Positions 1 to 8,027 are shown, numbered from the stretch's first letter. The stretch: DNA of 19,667 nucleotides from Candidatus Shapirobacteria bacterium CG10_big_fil_rev_8_21_14_0_10_48_15 (GCA_002793635.1 PFEM01000037.1:1-19667); one strand, 5' to 3'. Numbers and translations are program-made. Notes: a model not told the origin generated them from the letters alone.

Positions 1-133
1 TGCTCTTGCGACGGGTGTCGCGGGCCTTGCGCATCTGCTCGATCGGGTTAATAGCGGACAGGACCGCCACAGCCAAAACACCAATGATCGCGATCACGAT
101 CAACATTTCTACTAAGGTAAAACCTTTTTTCAT
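1..133 (-). CDS. Type IV prepilin / pseudopilin, N-terminal part only (runs off the left edge)
   Basis: Major or minor pilin subunit of a type IV pilus, or a pseudopilin of a related secretion/competence system. The 44 visible residues start with a very short leader and the class III signal sequence KKGFTLVEMLIVIAIIG. The prepilin peptidase would cut after Gly4, leaving an N-terminal Phe, and Glu5 of the mature protein is present, as needed for assembly. The hydrophobic helix continues into residues typical of bacterial pilins (AINPIEQMRKARDTRR). The globular domain lies outside the window, so major and minor pilin cannot be told apart. It is the fourth gene of the pilB-pilT-pilC run, 24 nt after pilC. 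Its start is preceded by a purine-rich Shine-Dalgarno (AAAGGGGGTGA on the minus strand, positions 144-154), placed rather far (10 nt) from the ATG. Confidence 0.93.
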   Translation of the reverse strand, partial: MKKGFTLVEMLIVIAIIGVLAVAVLSAINPIEQMRKARDTRRKS

Positions 134-157
134 TTTTATCTTTTCACCCCCTTTCCC

Positions 158-1363
158 TCAAAAACTACTCGTCAATTGATAAATCGGCATAATGATGGCC
201 ATGATCAAAAAAGCCACCCCCACGCCTAATACAATCATGATAAGAGGCTCCAAAGCGGTTGTCAAGTTTTTGACGGCATTGTCGGCTTCCATCTCAAAAT
301 AAGTCGAAATTTTTTTCAGCACCTCGCTGATTTTGCCCGTTTCCTCACCGACCGCGATCATCTGCGGCAGGAGGGGCGGGAAGACCTCGGTTCTGGCCAG
401 GGACGCCGCCAAAGACAGGCCTTTTTTGACGTCTTCCGAAGCGCTCTTCACCGCCTTGGCAAAAATTGATGATCCCAAAGAATCGTAAACAATCTCCATG
501 GCCTCAACAATCAAGATACCGGCACCGACCAGCAGCCCCAGCGTCCGGGCAAACTCGGTCAAAATAATCGTCTTGCGCAGCTTGCCAATAATCGGCAGCT
601 TAAACAACATCCCGTCAAGCAGATCCTTAAATTTTGGTTTGCGGGCAGCCACGCGCAACGCGGCCACCCCACCCGCTAAACTTGCTAAAACCAGTGGCCA
701 AAACTTAACCATAAAATCAGAAATCGCCAGCAAGGCCTTGGTGCTGAACGGTAACTCTGTCTGAAATTGGTCATAAATGCTCCGCATCTGCGGAATCACA
801 AAAATCACCATGATCGCCATCACGGCAATCATCCCCACGACCACAACAGCGGGGTAAATCATCGCTCCCTTAATTCTGGACCCAAATTCCTTCTCCTTTT
901 CCAAGTTATCCGCCAAGCGCAGCAGCACTTTGTCCAGGACCCCGGCTGCTTCACCGGCCCGCACCAAGGCCAAATAAATCCGGTTAAAAATATCCGGCCG
1001 CTTTTGCATTGCCTCCACTAACGTGCCACCGGCTTCCACCTCCCGGACAATTGCGCTCACCACCTGCCCCATCGCCGGGTTGCTTTGCGCTTCCAGCAGG
1101 GTCAAAGCGTCGGTAATCGGCAAACCGGAATTGATCATGGTGGCCAACTGACGAGTAAAATTAACCTTGTCCGTCGCAGTAATCCGGCTTAAAAGACTGG
1201 TTTTAAATTCCGCAGAAAAACTCTCTCGCTTGAGAGCAACCGAAATGACCCATAGACCCTTTTCTCGCAAAACATCCACTGCCTGTTTTTCACTCCGCGC
1301 CTCCACCAAACCTTTTTGGGTCTCACCATTTTTATTTTTGACAACGTATTGAAATTTCTCCAT
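158..1363 (-). CDS. pilC: Type IV pilus inner-membrane platform protein PilC (GspF/T2SSF family)
   Basis: Polytopic inner-membrane protein on which the PilB and PilT motor ATPases act to add or remove pilin subunits. The 401-residue length is normal for the family. An N-terminal cytoplasmic part (FQYVVKNKNGETQKGLVEA, residues 4-22) is typical of PilC/GspF. Two T2SSF repeats follow, at about residues 65-190 and 265-390. Each opens with a TRQLATMINSGLPITDAL-like or TEFARTLGLLVGAGILIVEA-like helix and carries the VGEETGKISEVL-type signature (second copy near residue 340). Hydrophobic segments lie near 170-192, 222-240 and 372-395. The gene starts 6 nt after the pilT stop, so the two are probably translationally linked; no strong Shine-Dalgarno is visible. 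The stop codon is TGA, which argues against UGA recoding in this organism. Confidence 0.95.
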   Translation of the reverse strand: MEKFQYVVKNKNGETQKGLVEARSEKQAVDVLREKGLWVISVALKRESFSAEFKTSLLSRITATDKVNFTRQLATMINSGLPITDALTLLEAQSNPAMGQVVSAIVREVEAGGTLVEAMQKRPDIFNRIYLALVRAGEAAGVLDKVLLRLADNLEKEKEFGSRIKGAMIYPAVVVVGMIAVMAIMVIFVIPQMRSIYDQFQTELPFSTKALLAISDFMVKFWPLVLASLAGGVAALRVAARKPKFKDLLDGMLFKLPIIGKLRKTIILTEFARTLGLLVGAGILIVEAMEIVYDSLGSSIFAKAVKSASEDVKKGLSLAASLARTEVFPPLLPQMIAVGEETGKISEVLKKISTYFEMEADNAVKNLTTALEPLIMIVLGVGVAFLIMAIIMPIYQLTSSF

Positions 1364-1369
1364 GACAGG

Positions 1370-2446
1370 CTAGCCTTTGCTCTTGACTGGTTTGCTGCTG
1401 AGCAAGCGCATCAACGACTGCGGCCGCATGGCGTAAGCCTTGGCCACGTCCAAACTAATCTTCCCCTCCGCCACCAGTTGGGCCAAGTTCATTTCCAAAG
1501 TCATCATGCCCACTTCGGCAGAAGTCTGAATAATGTTGTCAATCAGGTGCGTTTTACCTTCCCTGATTGTGTTGCGGACCGCGCCGGTCGCCACCAAAAT
1601 CTCCGTGGCCGGGATCCGGCCGCCTTCAAGACAAGGCAGAAGACGCTGGGAAAGGACCGCCTCCAACGTGTTGGAAAGCTGCATCCTTACTTGGGCCTGC
1701 TGCTGCTCGGGAAAAACGTCCACAATCCGGTCAAGGCTTTGACCGGCCGAATTAGTGTGCAGGGTGGCAAAAACCAAATGCCCTGTTTCGGCAACCGTCA
1801 GACCGGCGGCAATCGTCTCCAAGTCTCTCATTTCTCCCACCATCACCACGTTAGGGTCCTCCCGCAAACAAGACCGCAGGGCAATCCGCCAAGAGTGAGT
1901 GTCACTCCGAATCTCCCGCTGCGAAACCATTGATTGTTGGTGATCAAAAACATACTCAATCGGGTCTTCAATCGTAACAATATGTTCGGCACGGGTTTGG
2001 TTGATTTCGTTAATGATGGCCGCCAGAGTCGAGGATTTGCCTTGACCGGTCGGACCGGTCACCAAAATAAAGCCTTGCTTTAACTGGGCGAAAGTATGAC
2101 AAATCTCCGGCAAATTAAGCTCGGCAACGGTGGGAATTTTAGCCGGCAACAAACGTAAGGCCGCGGCCACACTGCCTTTTTGGTAATAGGCATTGACCCG
2201 AAAACGGGCGTCTTGCTGGTAAGAAAAGGAAAAATCAAGCTCTTTGTTAACCAAAAACATTTCCCTTTGCTCGTTATTGAGCATCGCCATCACCAATTGC
2301 TCGGCCGTCTCGGCGCTCAAAGACTCCACGTTCAAAATCGGCGTCAGCTGATTGTCAACTCGCAGCATGGGCGGCATCCCCATCACCAAATGCAAGTCGG
2401 ACGCTTTTCTGTTGACCGTAATTTCCAAAAGTTTATCAATCGTCAT
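1370..2446 (-). CDS. pilT: Type IV pilus retraction ATPase PilT
   Basis: Hexameric ATPase that depolymerises the pilus and drives twitching or DNA uptake. From the ATG at 2446 the protein has 358 residues, close to the usual PilT length. It starts with the typical TIDKLLEITVNRKASDLHL segment. Walker A is GPTGQGKSS (131-139), the Asp box is TIEDPIEY, Walker B is NVVMVGEMRD, and the His box is ATLHTNSA. The PilT-specific C-terminal motif, AIRNLIRE in well-studied members, appears as AVRNTIREGK, which separates it from the extension ATPase next door. An in-frame upstream extension to 2494 overlaps the pilB end and lacks family similarity, so I reject it. Only 16 nt separate it from pilB and I see no Shine-Dalgarno. 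Confidence 0.95.
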   Translation of the reverse strand: MTIDKLLEITVNRKASDLHLVMGMPPMLRVDNQLTPILNVESLSAETAEQLVMAMLNNEQREMFLVNKELDFSFSYQQDARFRVNAYYQKGSVAAALRLLPAKIPTVAELNLPEICHTFAQLKQGFILVTGPTGQGKSSTLAAIINEINQTRAEHIVTIEDPIEYVFDHQQSMVSQREIRSDTHSWRIALRSCLREDPNVVMVGEMRDLETIAAGLTVAETGHLVFATLHTNSAGQSLDRIVDVFPEQQQAQVRMQLSNTLEAVLSQRLLPCLEGGRIPATEILVATGAVRNTIREGKTHLIDNIIQTSAEVGMMTLEMNLAQLVAEGKISLDVAKAYAMRPQSLMRLLSSKPVKSKG

Positions 2447-2462
2447 TACAAATAGTTTTAGC

Positions 2463-4175
2463 TTATTCTTCCGCAACGCGCAAGACCTCTTCAAGCGTCG
2501 TGAGCCCCTCCAGGGCTTTCAAATAACCGTCTTGCTTCATGGTAATCATGCCTTCTGCCAGCGCCGTCTTGCTAATGTCAACGGCCGGCGCTTCTTCCAA
2601 AATCAAGCGGCCGATTTTTTCGGTCACCGGTAGGACTTCAAAAATACCGATGCGGCCCCGATAGCCCGTGTTGCTGCAAGCCTGGCATCCTTTGCCCACC
2701 GATAACTTGACCGGCTTGCCTCCCCAAAGCTTACCCAGAACCTGCTTGATATCCGCCACCACTTCCGGCAACGGTTCAACCTCTTGTTTGCAATCCGGGC
2801 AAATCCGCCGGCAAATCCGCTGGGCGACAATGCAAGTCACGGAAGAAGTCAGCAAAAACGGCTCGGCGCCCAAGTCCAGCAGCCGCGGTGGCGCTTGGGA
2901 CGCATCGTTGGTGTGCAAAGTCGAAAAAACCAGGTGTCCGGTCAGAGAAGCTTGCACCGCCAGGTCAGTCGTCTCCCGGTCACGGATTTCCCCCACCATG
3001 ATGATGTTAGGATCCTGGCGCAGGAAGCTTCTCATTCCCGAAGCAAAGGTTAAACCGGCCGCCGGGTTCACCTGAACCTGATTCACCCCCGCAATTTGGT
3101 ATTCGACCGGGTCTTCCAGAGTAATGATGTTCACCCGCGGGGTGTTGATCCGCGACAGCACCGAATAAAGGGTGGTGGTTTTACCGGAACCGGTCGGGCC
3201 GCAAACCAAAATAATGCCGTGGGGCCGCAAAATCGCGTCCTCCAAATTTTTTAGCGCCAGGCCACGCAACCCCAACTCGTGCAAATCCGGCACGCCACCG
3301 CTTTTTTTCAGCAGCCGCATGACGATTTTTTCACCGTGGGAAGTGGGGAGAGAAGAAACACGCAAGTCAATTTCTTGATCGCCGGCCTTAAAATTAAAAC
3401 GGCCGTCTTGAGGCACCCGCTTTTCGTCAATTTTCATCCCGCACAAAATTTTGATTCGGGAAACCACGCTTTCGTGAATCCGCCTGGGTAAAATCAGCTT
3501 TTCGTGCAAAATCCCGTCAATCCGGTAACGCACCCTGGTCCTGGTTTCCTGCGGTTCAATGTGAACGTCGGAAGCCCGCGCCCGCATCGCAAATTCCAAA
3601 ATAGTCGACACCACTTTGGCGATCGGCGCCTCCCGAATTACCTCACCCAACTGGGCAAGGTCTACCGTCTTGATGTTAATGGGTTCCGGTGCCTCTTTTA
3701 AAACCGCCCGGACTTCAGCCGCCAAACTTTGGGTGTAATGAGCCCCAATGGCTTCTTTGATTTGGGGAGGCGAAGCAATCAGCGGCTTGATCCTGACCCC
3801 AGCCTTTTTGCTAATAAACTGAATGGTCGCCAAGTCCAGCGGATCAGCCATCGCCACCGACAGCTCGCCGCTGGCCTTATCGTATTCAATCGGAATCAGG
3901 GTATATTTTTCCGCGACTGCCTGCGGCAGTAAATTCAAGGCCATCGGCGAAAAAGCGGTCTCTTCCAAATCAATGTAGGGAATATTTTTCAGTCGGCCTT
4001 CGGCTTGGGCCATTTGGTCTTCAGAAGCAAAACTGCCGTTAAGAATAATCTCTTTAAACGGCTTACCAGAATCTGCTTGTTCGGTTTTGATCTTTTGGGC
4101 GACTTCAGAAGTCAGGACTTTTTGCGCCACCAAAACATCAACTAGATCTTGAGGAGTATCTTGGACAGCAACCAT
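2463..4175 (-). CDS. pilB: Type IV pilus extension ATPase PilB (GspE family)
   Basis: Cytoplasmic motor ATPase that powers pilin polymerisation through PilC. It has 570 residues from the ATG at 4175. An N-terminal MshEN-like domain covers about residues 10-150 (including NIPYIDL and LLPQAVAEKY). An N2 domain follows (RASDVHIEPQETRTRVRYRI). Walker A is GPTGSGKTTT near residue 327, Asp and Walker B boxes are TLEDPVEY and NIIMVGEIRD, and the His box is STLHTNDA. A C-terminal tetracysteine zinc site (CRRICPDC, then GCQAC) is characteristic of PilB/GspE and absent from PilT. A GTG nine bases upstream (4184) is an alternative start. I prefer the ATG because the predicted transcript would begin near 4179, making this mRNA almost leaderless. 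It is the first gene of the pilus operon. Confidence 0.95.
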   Translation of the reverse strand: MVAVQDTPQDLVDVLVAQKVLTSEVAQKIKTEQADSGKPFKEIILNGSFASEDQMAQAEGRLKNIPYIDLEETAFSPMALNLLPQAVAEKYTLIPIEYDKASGELSVAMADPLDLATIQFISKKAGVRIKPLIASPPQIKEAIGAHYTQSLAAEVRAVLKEAPEPINIKTVDLAQLGEVIREAPIAKVVSTILEFAMRARASDVHIEPQETRTRVRYRIDGILHEKLILPRRIHESVVSRIKILCGMKIDEKRVPQDGRFNFKAGDQEIDLRVSSLPTSHGEKIVMRLLKKSGGVPDLHELGLRGLALKNLEDAILRPHGIILVCGPTGSGKTTTLYSVLSRINTPRVNIITLEDPVEYQIAGVNQVQVNPAAGLTFASGMRSFLRQDPNIIMVGEIRDRETTDLAVQASLTGHLVFSTLHTNDASQAPPRLLDLGAEPFLLTSSVTCIVAQRICRRICPDCKQEVEPLPEVVADIKQVLGKLWGGKPVKLSVGKGCQACSNTGYRGRIGIFEVLPVTEKIGRLILEEAPAVDISKTALAEGMITMKQDGYLKALEGLTTLEEVLRVAEE

Positions 4176-4185
4176 CTCAATCACT

Positions 4186-4214
4186 ATTATTATGAAGCTG
4201 TGCTAAAATGTCAA
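4186..4214 (-). promoter_or_regulatory. Sigma70-type promoter of the pilus operon
   Basis: On the minus strand TTGACA (4209-4214) is separated by exactly 17 bp from AATAAT (4186-4191). The pilB ATG at 4175 begins 10 nt after the -10 box, so the predicted leader is only about 3-5 nt. The sequence match is seen directly; promoter function is inferred. Confidence 0.7.
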
Positions 4215-4232
4215 CAACAAACAAAAATTTCT

Positions 4233-4276
4233 AATTTTTAATCAATTTTAAATTGAAAATTAAATCATTAAAAATT
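4233..4276. repeat. Nested AT-rich inverted repeat between pilB and the delta' gene
   Basis: Outer arms AATTTTTAAT (4233-4242) and ATTAAAAATT (4267-4276) enclose an odd palindrome with 7-bp arms TCAATTT/AAATTGA (4242-4256). It lies between divergent genes, upstream of the pilB -35 box. It could be a cruciform-prone or protein-binding site; no function is demonstrated. Confidence 0.5.
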
Positions 4277-4284
4277 CAATGAAG

Positions 4285-4308
4285 ATTGTAAATTGTAAAT
4301 TGTAAATT
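4285..4308. repeat. Tandem 7-bp repeat (ATTGTAA x 3.4)
   Basis: Three perfect head-to-tail copies of ATTGTAA plus a partial fourth end 5 nt before the ATG of the delta'-like gene. Each copy offers a TAAATT -10-like hexamer; the last, 4303-4308, would give a leaderless transcript. No convincing -35 box is visible. This could equally be simple slippage. Confidence 0.55.
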
Positions 4309-4313
4309 AGTTA

Positions 4314-5003
4314 ATGTTTCATTCTCAGATCATCACCGGTGGGGGAGAGTCTAACCAGCAAGCGGCGCTCGACCAGTTAACCCAAAAGTACCTGGGCTTG
4401 CCTTGGCCCCAACCACATCCTGATTTAATTATTTTAGAACCCGTCAAGGATGCTTTGACAATTGCCCAAGTCAGGGGACTCAAAACCAAGCTGGCCCTTA
4501 AGCCTTACAGCGCACCGTTAAAGTTGGCCGTGATTTTAGCTGCCGAAAAATTGACGCTACCCGCCCAAAACGCCCTTTTAAAAACCTTGGAGGAGCCACC
4601 AGACCACAGTCTGATCATCTTGGTTACTGATTATCCCGGCCTTTTACTGCCCACCATTCTTTCGCGCTGCACCACGACTGGCTTAGGCCCCGCAAAATTG
4701 GTTGTTCCTAATCAACGAGAAATTGAAACCCACCGTCAGTCGCTACAACAGCTTATGGTGAGCAAGACAGGGGAGCGGCTTAGAATCGCCGCCAGACTAA
4801 TCAGCAGTCGGCAGCCGGTTCGTCAAGTCATCCAAATACATCTTTATCTTTTCCGCCAAAACCTGCGGCAAAACCCCGCTAGAGCCACCGTCGCCAATTT
4901 GCATTCTTGCCAAACCGCCCTGCGTCAGCTGGACGCCAACGTCAATGCCCAGCTGGTACTGGGTAATCTTTTCCTGCGCTACTCCGATTCAAAAGCAGGC
5001 TAG
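4314..5003 (+). CDS. DNA polymerase III delta'-like clamp-loader subunit (HolB/DnaX-type AAA+), shortened
   Basis: Probable accessory subunit of the sliding-clamp loader of the replicative polymerase. The core signature is clear: LKLAVILAAEKLTLPAQNAL followed by LLKTLEEPP (residues about 70-95), then IILVTDYPGLLLPTILSRCT, containing the SRC motif that DnaX/HolB proteins use as an arginine finger. The protein has only 229 residues, whereas HolB of Escherichia coli has 334. Its N-terminus (HSQIITGGGESNQQAAL) is where a P-loop would be, but it has no GxxGxGK and so should not hydrolyse ATP. The four-cysteine zinc module between P-loop and Walker B is also missing. The C-terminal collar region is short and unrecognisable. 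The gene is monocistronic and divergent from the pilus operon. Loss of ATP binding fits a delta' role rather than a DnaX (tau/gamma) role. Confidence 0.8.
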   Translation: MFHSQIITGGGESNQQAALDQLTQKYLGLPWPQPHPDLIILEPVKDALTIAQVRGLKTKLALKPYSAPLKLAVILAAEKLTLPAQNALLKTLEEPPDHSLIILVTDYPGLLLPTILSRCTTTGLGPAKLVVPNQREIETHRQSLQQLMVSKTGERLRIAARLISSRQPVRQVIQIHLYLFRQNLRQNPARATVANLHSCQTALRQLDANVNAQLVLGNLFLRYSDSKAG

Positions 5004-5041
5004 GGGAGACCCAAACAAAATTCCACCTTATTTTCCCCACG

Positions 5042-5126
5042 AAAAAGGCGGTCAGAACAAAGCAGCTTCCAAGGAAAAACAATCACCTTATGGGTGATGC
5101 CTTGGACAATTGCTTGTCTGACCGCC
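5042..5126 (-). terminator. Elaborate nested hairpin terminator downstream of the exported-protein gene
   Basis: Read on the minus strand, a 10-bp stem GGCGGTCAGA/TCTGACCGCC (5117-5126 with 5047-5056) is followed directly by TTTTTC (5041-5046), the form of an intrinsic terminator. Its roughly 60-nt loop contains further nested helices: AGCA/TGCT-type pairing (5060-5064 with 5111-5115), CCAAGG/CCTTGG (5069-5074 with 5100-5105) and ATCACC/GGTGAT (5082-5087 with 5093-5098) closing a 5-nt loop. This is far more structure than termination needs, so it could also be a structured RNA. The flanks, 5004-5041 and 5127-5192, hold nothing else I recognise. Confidence 0.7.
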
Positions 5127-5192
5127 GATGAGGCAAAAACTATGGATGCGGTGTCAAGCGCGGCGCCGGCACAACCGTGAGCGGAGGCGGAG

Positions 5193-5960
5193 CTAATTGG
5201 GGCATCTAGGATCCCACCAGGGACATTTTCCTGACGGCTTCACGGCCTTGGCTGGAGAGAACTCCAGCTTGATGCCGGCATCGGTCACTGGCTGCCTTGC
5301 GCCAGCGTCTATAGCCTCCCCAAATGGGGAAACCAAATTCCAGTCCTTCCATGGCCGCTTGCCGTCTGCTGATCCCACGACATTGTACTGATCGACAACG
5401 CCGGCCGGAATGATGATGGCGGTTGAATACCAACCATCTTCTTCCTGGCGAAACGCGACCGAGAGGGGAACGCCCATAAAGAAAGCCCCGTCTTCGCGGT
5501 ACAGTTTGACCACTGCGTCGCTAACGTCGGCAATGCCGCCGCCGTTGACCTTGACCCGCAAAAGAATTGAGGTCCTGGCTGGTACTGCGATAACCGCCGG
5601 CGCTTGGCATGGCTCAACGCCAAGCCCAAGGATGTAACCGCCAGTCAACCGCTGGTATGGTGCACACCACCCATCGGGAGTGGCCACGTCCATGATTGTG
5701 ACCTTAGCCCCAGTTGGGTAGACGACCTCTTGATGACCAGCCAACAACTTCCCCATGTTGACAATCACTTCCCATTCCATTTTGAGAGTGACTGTCATCT
5801 GGTCGAGTTTGTCGACTTCGATGCCGACAACCGCACCGCCTAGCCTCTGGTATCCCTCGGGGAGGATAGGCCCCTCCGCTGCCACCGGCACCGGCATGGC
5901 GATTGCCATGACGGCCAATGCCAGGAACGCAATCCCGATCCCGAACCAAAACTTCTTCAC
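5193..5960 (-). CDS. Exported protein of unknown function
   Basis: I do not recognise the family. The 255 residues begin with a classical Sec signal peptide: KK, a hydrophobic stretch over residues 4-20, then MPVPVAAEG with a likely signal-peptidase I cut after the second Ala of VAA. The mature part looks beta-rich and has four cysteines, two in the middle (WCAPY, EPCQAP) and two at the C-terminus (CPWWDPRCPN), which could form disulfides. A short motif occurs twice: YQRLGGAVVGIEV near residue 38 and YQRLTGGYILGLGV near 103, suggesting an internal repeat. The start is GTG with a clear Shine-Dalgarno (AAAGGGAG, 7 nt spacing), unlike the leaderless genes around it. It is monocistronic, with its own promoter and terminator. 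Codon choice (AGG, CTA, GGG, fewer A-runs) looks different from neighbours by eye, so recent transfer is possible. Confidence 0.8.
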   Translation of the reverse strand: MKKFWFGIGIAFLALAVMAIAMPVPVAAEGPILPEGYQRLGGAVVGIEVDKLDQMTVTLKMEWEVIVNMGKLLAGHQEVVYPTGAKVTIMDVATPDGWCAPYQRLTGGYILGLGVEPCQAPAVIAVPARTSILLRVKVNGGGIADVSDAVVKLYREDGAFFMGVPLSVAFRQEEDGWYSTAIIIPAGVVDQYNVVGSADGKRPWKDWNLVSPFGEAIDAGARQPVTDAGIKLEFSPAKAVKPSGKCPWWDPRCPN

Positions 5961-6025
5961 TGTCTGTCTCCCTTTCTGCGCTCAAATAACCGCCTGTTAA
6001 AGTGCTTGTCTCTCTACTGCGGAGT

Positions 6026-6054
6026 ATCTTACAATATATTATAGGGTTTGTCAA
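6026..6054 (-). promoter_or_regulatory. Promoter of the exported-protein gene
   Basis: On the minus strand a consensus TTGACA (6049-6054) lies 17 bp from TAAGAT (6026-6031). The start codon is 65 nt downstream of the -10 box, leaving a normal leader with a Shine-Dalgarno. The same TTGACA-N17-TAAGAT combination recurs at 12297-12325. Confidence 0.75.
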
Positions 6055-6089
6055 TGGCAACGGACCTAATTATTAATGGCGACTGGGCC

Positions 6090-6118
6090 TTGCCGGGCAA
6101 GGCTCAATTCGGTATAAT
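6090..6118 (+). promoter_or_regulatory. Promoter of gyrB, giving a leaderless mRNA
   Basis: TTGCCG (6090-6095), a 17-bp spacer and a perfect TATAAT (6113-6118) stand in front of gyrB. The ATG at 6126 begins 7 nt after the -10 box, where transcription is expected to start. The open frame upstream to 6048 overlaps this promoter and the divergent promoter at 6026-6054, so it should not be translated. Confidence 0.75.
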
Positions 6119-6125
6119 GTGGCTA

Positions 6126-8027
6126 ATGCCAAACAACGCCCCTTCACCGTATAACGCCGCACAAATCAAGGTCCTGGAGGGCTTGGAGCCTGTCCGACAA
6201 CGGCCCGGCATGTTTATCGGTTCCACTGACAGCAGCGGCTTGCATCATCTGCTGACCGAAATTATCGATAACTCTGTTGACGAATCTTTAGCTGGGTTTG
6301 CCAAAAACATCACCGTCAGCTTGAACAACGACGGTACGGCGGTCGTCGGGGACGATGGCCGCGGGATTCCGGTTGACAGGCATCAATCCGGCCTTTCCGC
6401 TCTCGAAGTCGCCATGACCAAGCTGCATGCCGGCGGCAAGTTTGAGCAAAGCGCCTACAAAATTTCCGGCGGGTTGCATGGCGTCGGCGCGTCGGTGGTC
6501 AACGCCTTGTCCTCTTGGTTTAAAGTCGAGGTTTACCGCGACGGCAAGACTTACTGCCAGGAATACAAGCGGGGGAAACCGACCGGCCCGGTCAAAGCCG
6601 TTGGCAAAAGCCAAAAAACCGGTACGACCACCACTTTTTTGCCGGACAAAAAAGTTTTTGGGGACTTAAAATTTAGCCAGCAAACAATCGAGCAAACCAT
6701 CCGGGAACGGGCTTACCTGATTCCCGAGCTAAAATTTATGTTTAAAGATCTCCGGCCAGAAGCAAAGATGACCAAAACTTATTATTTTGAAGGCGGCATT
6801 CGTTCCTTAGTGGCTCATCTGAATCACAGCAAAAAAACCTTAAGCCAACCGATCTATATTGCCGGAGACGATAACGGTTTGGTCGTCGAAGTCGCCATTC
6901 AATACACGGACGCCTTTAACGAAAACGTCCAGTCGTTTGTCAACGTCATCAACACCAAAGACGGCGGCACTCATCTGACCGGTTTTCGGATGGCCTTAAC
7001 CCGCGCTATCAATGACTATGCCAAAAAAATCGGGGCCATCAAAAATGGCGACGGCTTTACCGGCGAGGATACCAAGGAGGGGCTGACGGCCGTCGTCGCC
7101 ATCAAAATGCCCACCAACCAAATTCAGTTTGAAAGCCAAACCAAAGTCAAACTAAACAATCCCGAAGCTCAAGGGCTGGTGGCCGCGGTCGTTAAAGAAG
7201 GTTTAGACACTTTCTTTGAAGAGAATCCGGCCGATGCCCGGGCCATCGTCGGCAAAATCGCTTTGGCGGCGCGCGCCCGGCTGGCCGCTCGGGCAGCCAA
7301 AGAAGCGGTGATCAGAAAAGGCGAGTTGACCGGTCTTTCACTACCGGGAAAACTGGCTGACTGTCAAGAAAAAGATCCCGCCGCCTCGGAACTGTTTATC
7401 GTCGAAGGCGATTCGGCCGGCGGCAGCGCCAAGCAGGGGAGAGACCGCCGTTTCCAAGCCATCCTGCCTTTGGGCGGCAAGATCTTAAACACTGAAAGGG
7501 CCCAACTCGACAAGATTATTAATTTTGAAGAGCTTAAAAACTTGATTATTGCTCTGGGCATGGGCATCGGGGAAACCGTCAACCCCAAAAAAATGCGCTA
7601 TCACCGGGTCGTCATCATGACCGATGCCGACGTGGACGGGGAACACATCGCCACGCTGCTGCTGACCTTTTTTTACCGTCATCTGCCCAGCGTGATCAAC
7701 AACGGCTACCTTTACATCGCCCAACCGCCGCTTTACAAAATCCAGTCAGGCAAGCAGGTGACTTATGCCTACACCGAAGAAGAGATGCTGCAAGCCACCA
7801 AGACTTTGAAAAACTTCAGTCTGCAACGCTACAAAGGGCTCGGGGAGATGAACCCGGAACAGCTCTGGGAAACGACCATGAATCCAACCAACAGAATTCT
7901 GAAGAAAGTTAATGTTGACGACGCCCAAAAAGCCGACGAGGTCTTTACGATGCTGATGGGGATTGATGTCCCGCCCAGAAAAAGATTTATTCAAACGCAT
8001 GCAAAAACTGCTGAATTAGATATATAA
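6126..8027 (+). CDS. gyrB: DNA gyrase subunit B
   Basis: ATPase and TOPRIM subunit of DNA gyrase, which introduces negative supercoils together with GyrA (encoded at 8671). From the ATG at 6126 the protein has 633 residues, the size of GyrB types without the large insert of the Escherichia coli enzyme. Visible elements in order: VLEGLEPVRQRPGMFIG; GHKL motifs EIIDNSVDE (Glu45, Asn49), DDGRGIPVD and GGLHGVGASVVNAL; the QTKVKL lysine loop of the transducer; TOPRIM glutamate in VEGDSAGGSAKQGRDR (Glu427); magnesium-binding MTDADVDGEHI (Asp500, Asp502, Asp504); and the C-terminal QRYKGLGEMNPEQLWETTM. The stop codon is TAA at 8025-8027, inside the first copy of a 29-bp direct repeat. The 26-residue upstream extension (to 6048) is rejected because the promoter lies within it. 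Confidence 0.96.
   Translation: MPNNAPSPYNAAQIKVLEGLEPVRQRPGMFIGSTDSSGLHHLLTEIIDNSVDESLAGFAKNITVSLNNDGTAVVGDDGRGIPVDRHQSGLSALEVAMTKLHAGGKFEQSAYKISGGLHGVGASVVNALSSWFKVEVYRDGKTYCQEYKRGKPTGPVKAVGKSQKTGTTTTFLPDKKVFGDLKFSQQTIEQTIRERAYLIPELKFMFKDLRPEAKMTKTYYFEGGIRSLVAHLNHSKKTLSQPIYIAGDDNGLVVEVAIQYTDAFNENVQSFVNVINTKDGGTHLTGFRMALTRAINDYAKKIGAIKNGDGFTGEDTKEGLTAVVAIKMPTNQIQFESQTKVKLNNPEAQGLVAAVVKEGLDTFFEENPADARAIVGKIALAARARLAARAAKEAVIRKGELTGLSLPGKLADCQEKDPAASELFIVEGDSAGGSAKQGRDRRFQAILPLGGKILNTERAQLDKIINFEELKNLIIALGMGIGETVNPKKMRYHRVVIMTDADVDGEHIATLLLTFFYRHLPSVINNGYLYIAQPPLYKIQSGKQVTYAYTEEEMLQATKTLKNFSLQRYKGLGEMNPEQLWETTMNPTNRILKKVNVDDAQKADEVFTMLMGIDVPPRKRFIQTHAKTAELDI

Noticed and set aside
1316..1933. 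Long plus-strand frame opposite pilC and pilT
   Set aside because: Shadow of well-supported minus-strand genes; composition (His/Arg/Pro-rich) is typical of antisense frames.
4267..4308. Strong promoter of the delta'-like gene
   Set aside because: TAAATT hexamers occur in each tandem repeat, but no -35 sequence is found at suitable spacing, so the start cannot be fixed.
6048..6125. N-terminal extension of gyrB upstream of 6126
   Set aside because: It contains the gyrB -35 and -10 boxes and lacks family similarity; similarity begins after the ATG at 6126.
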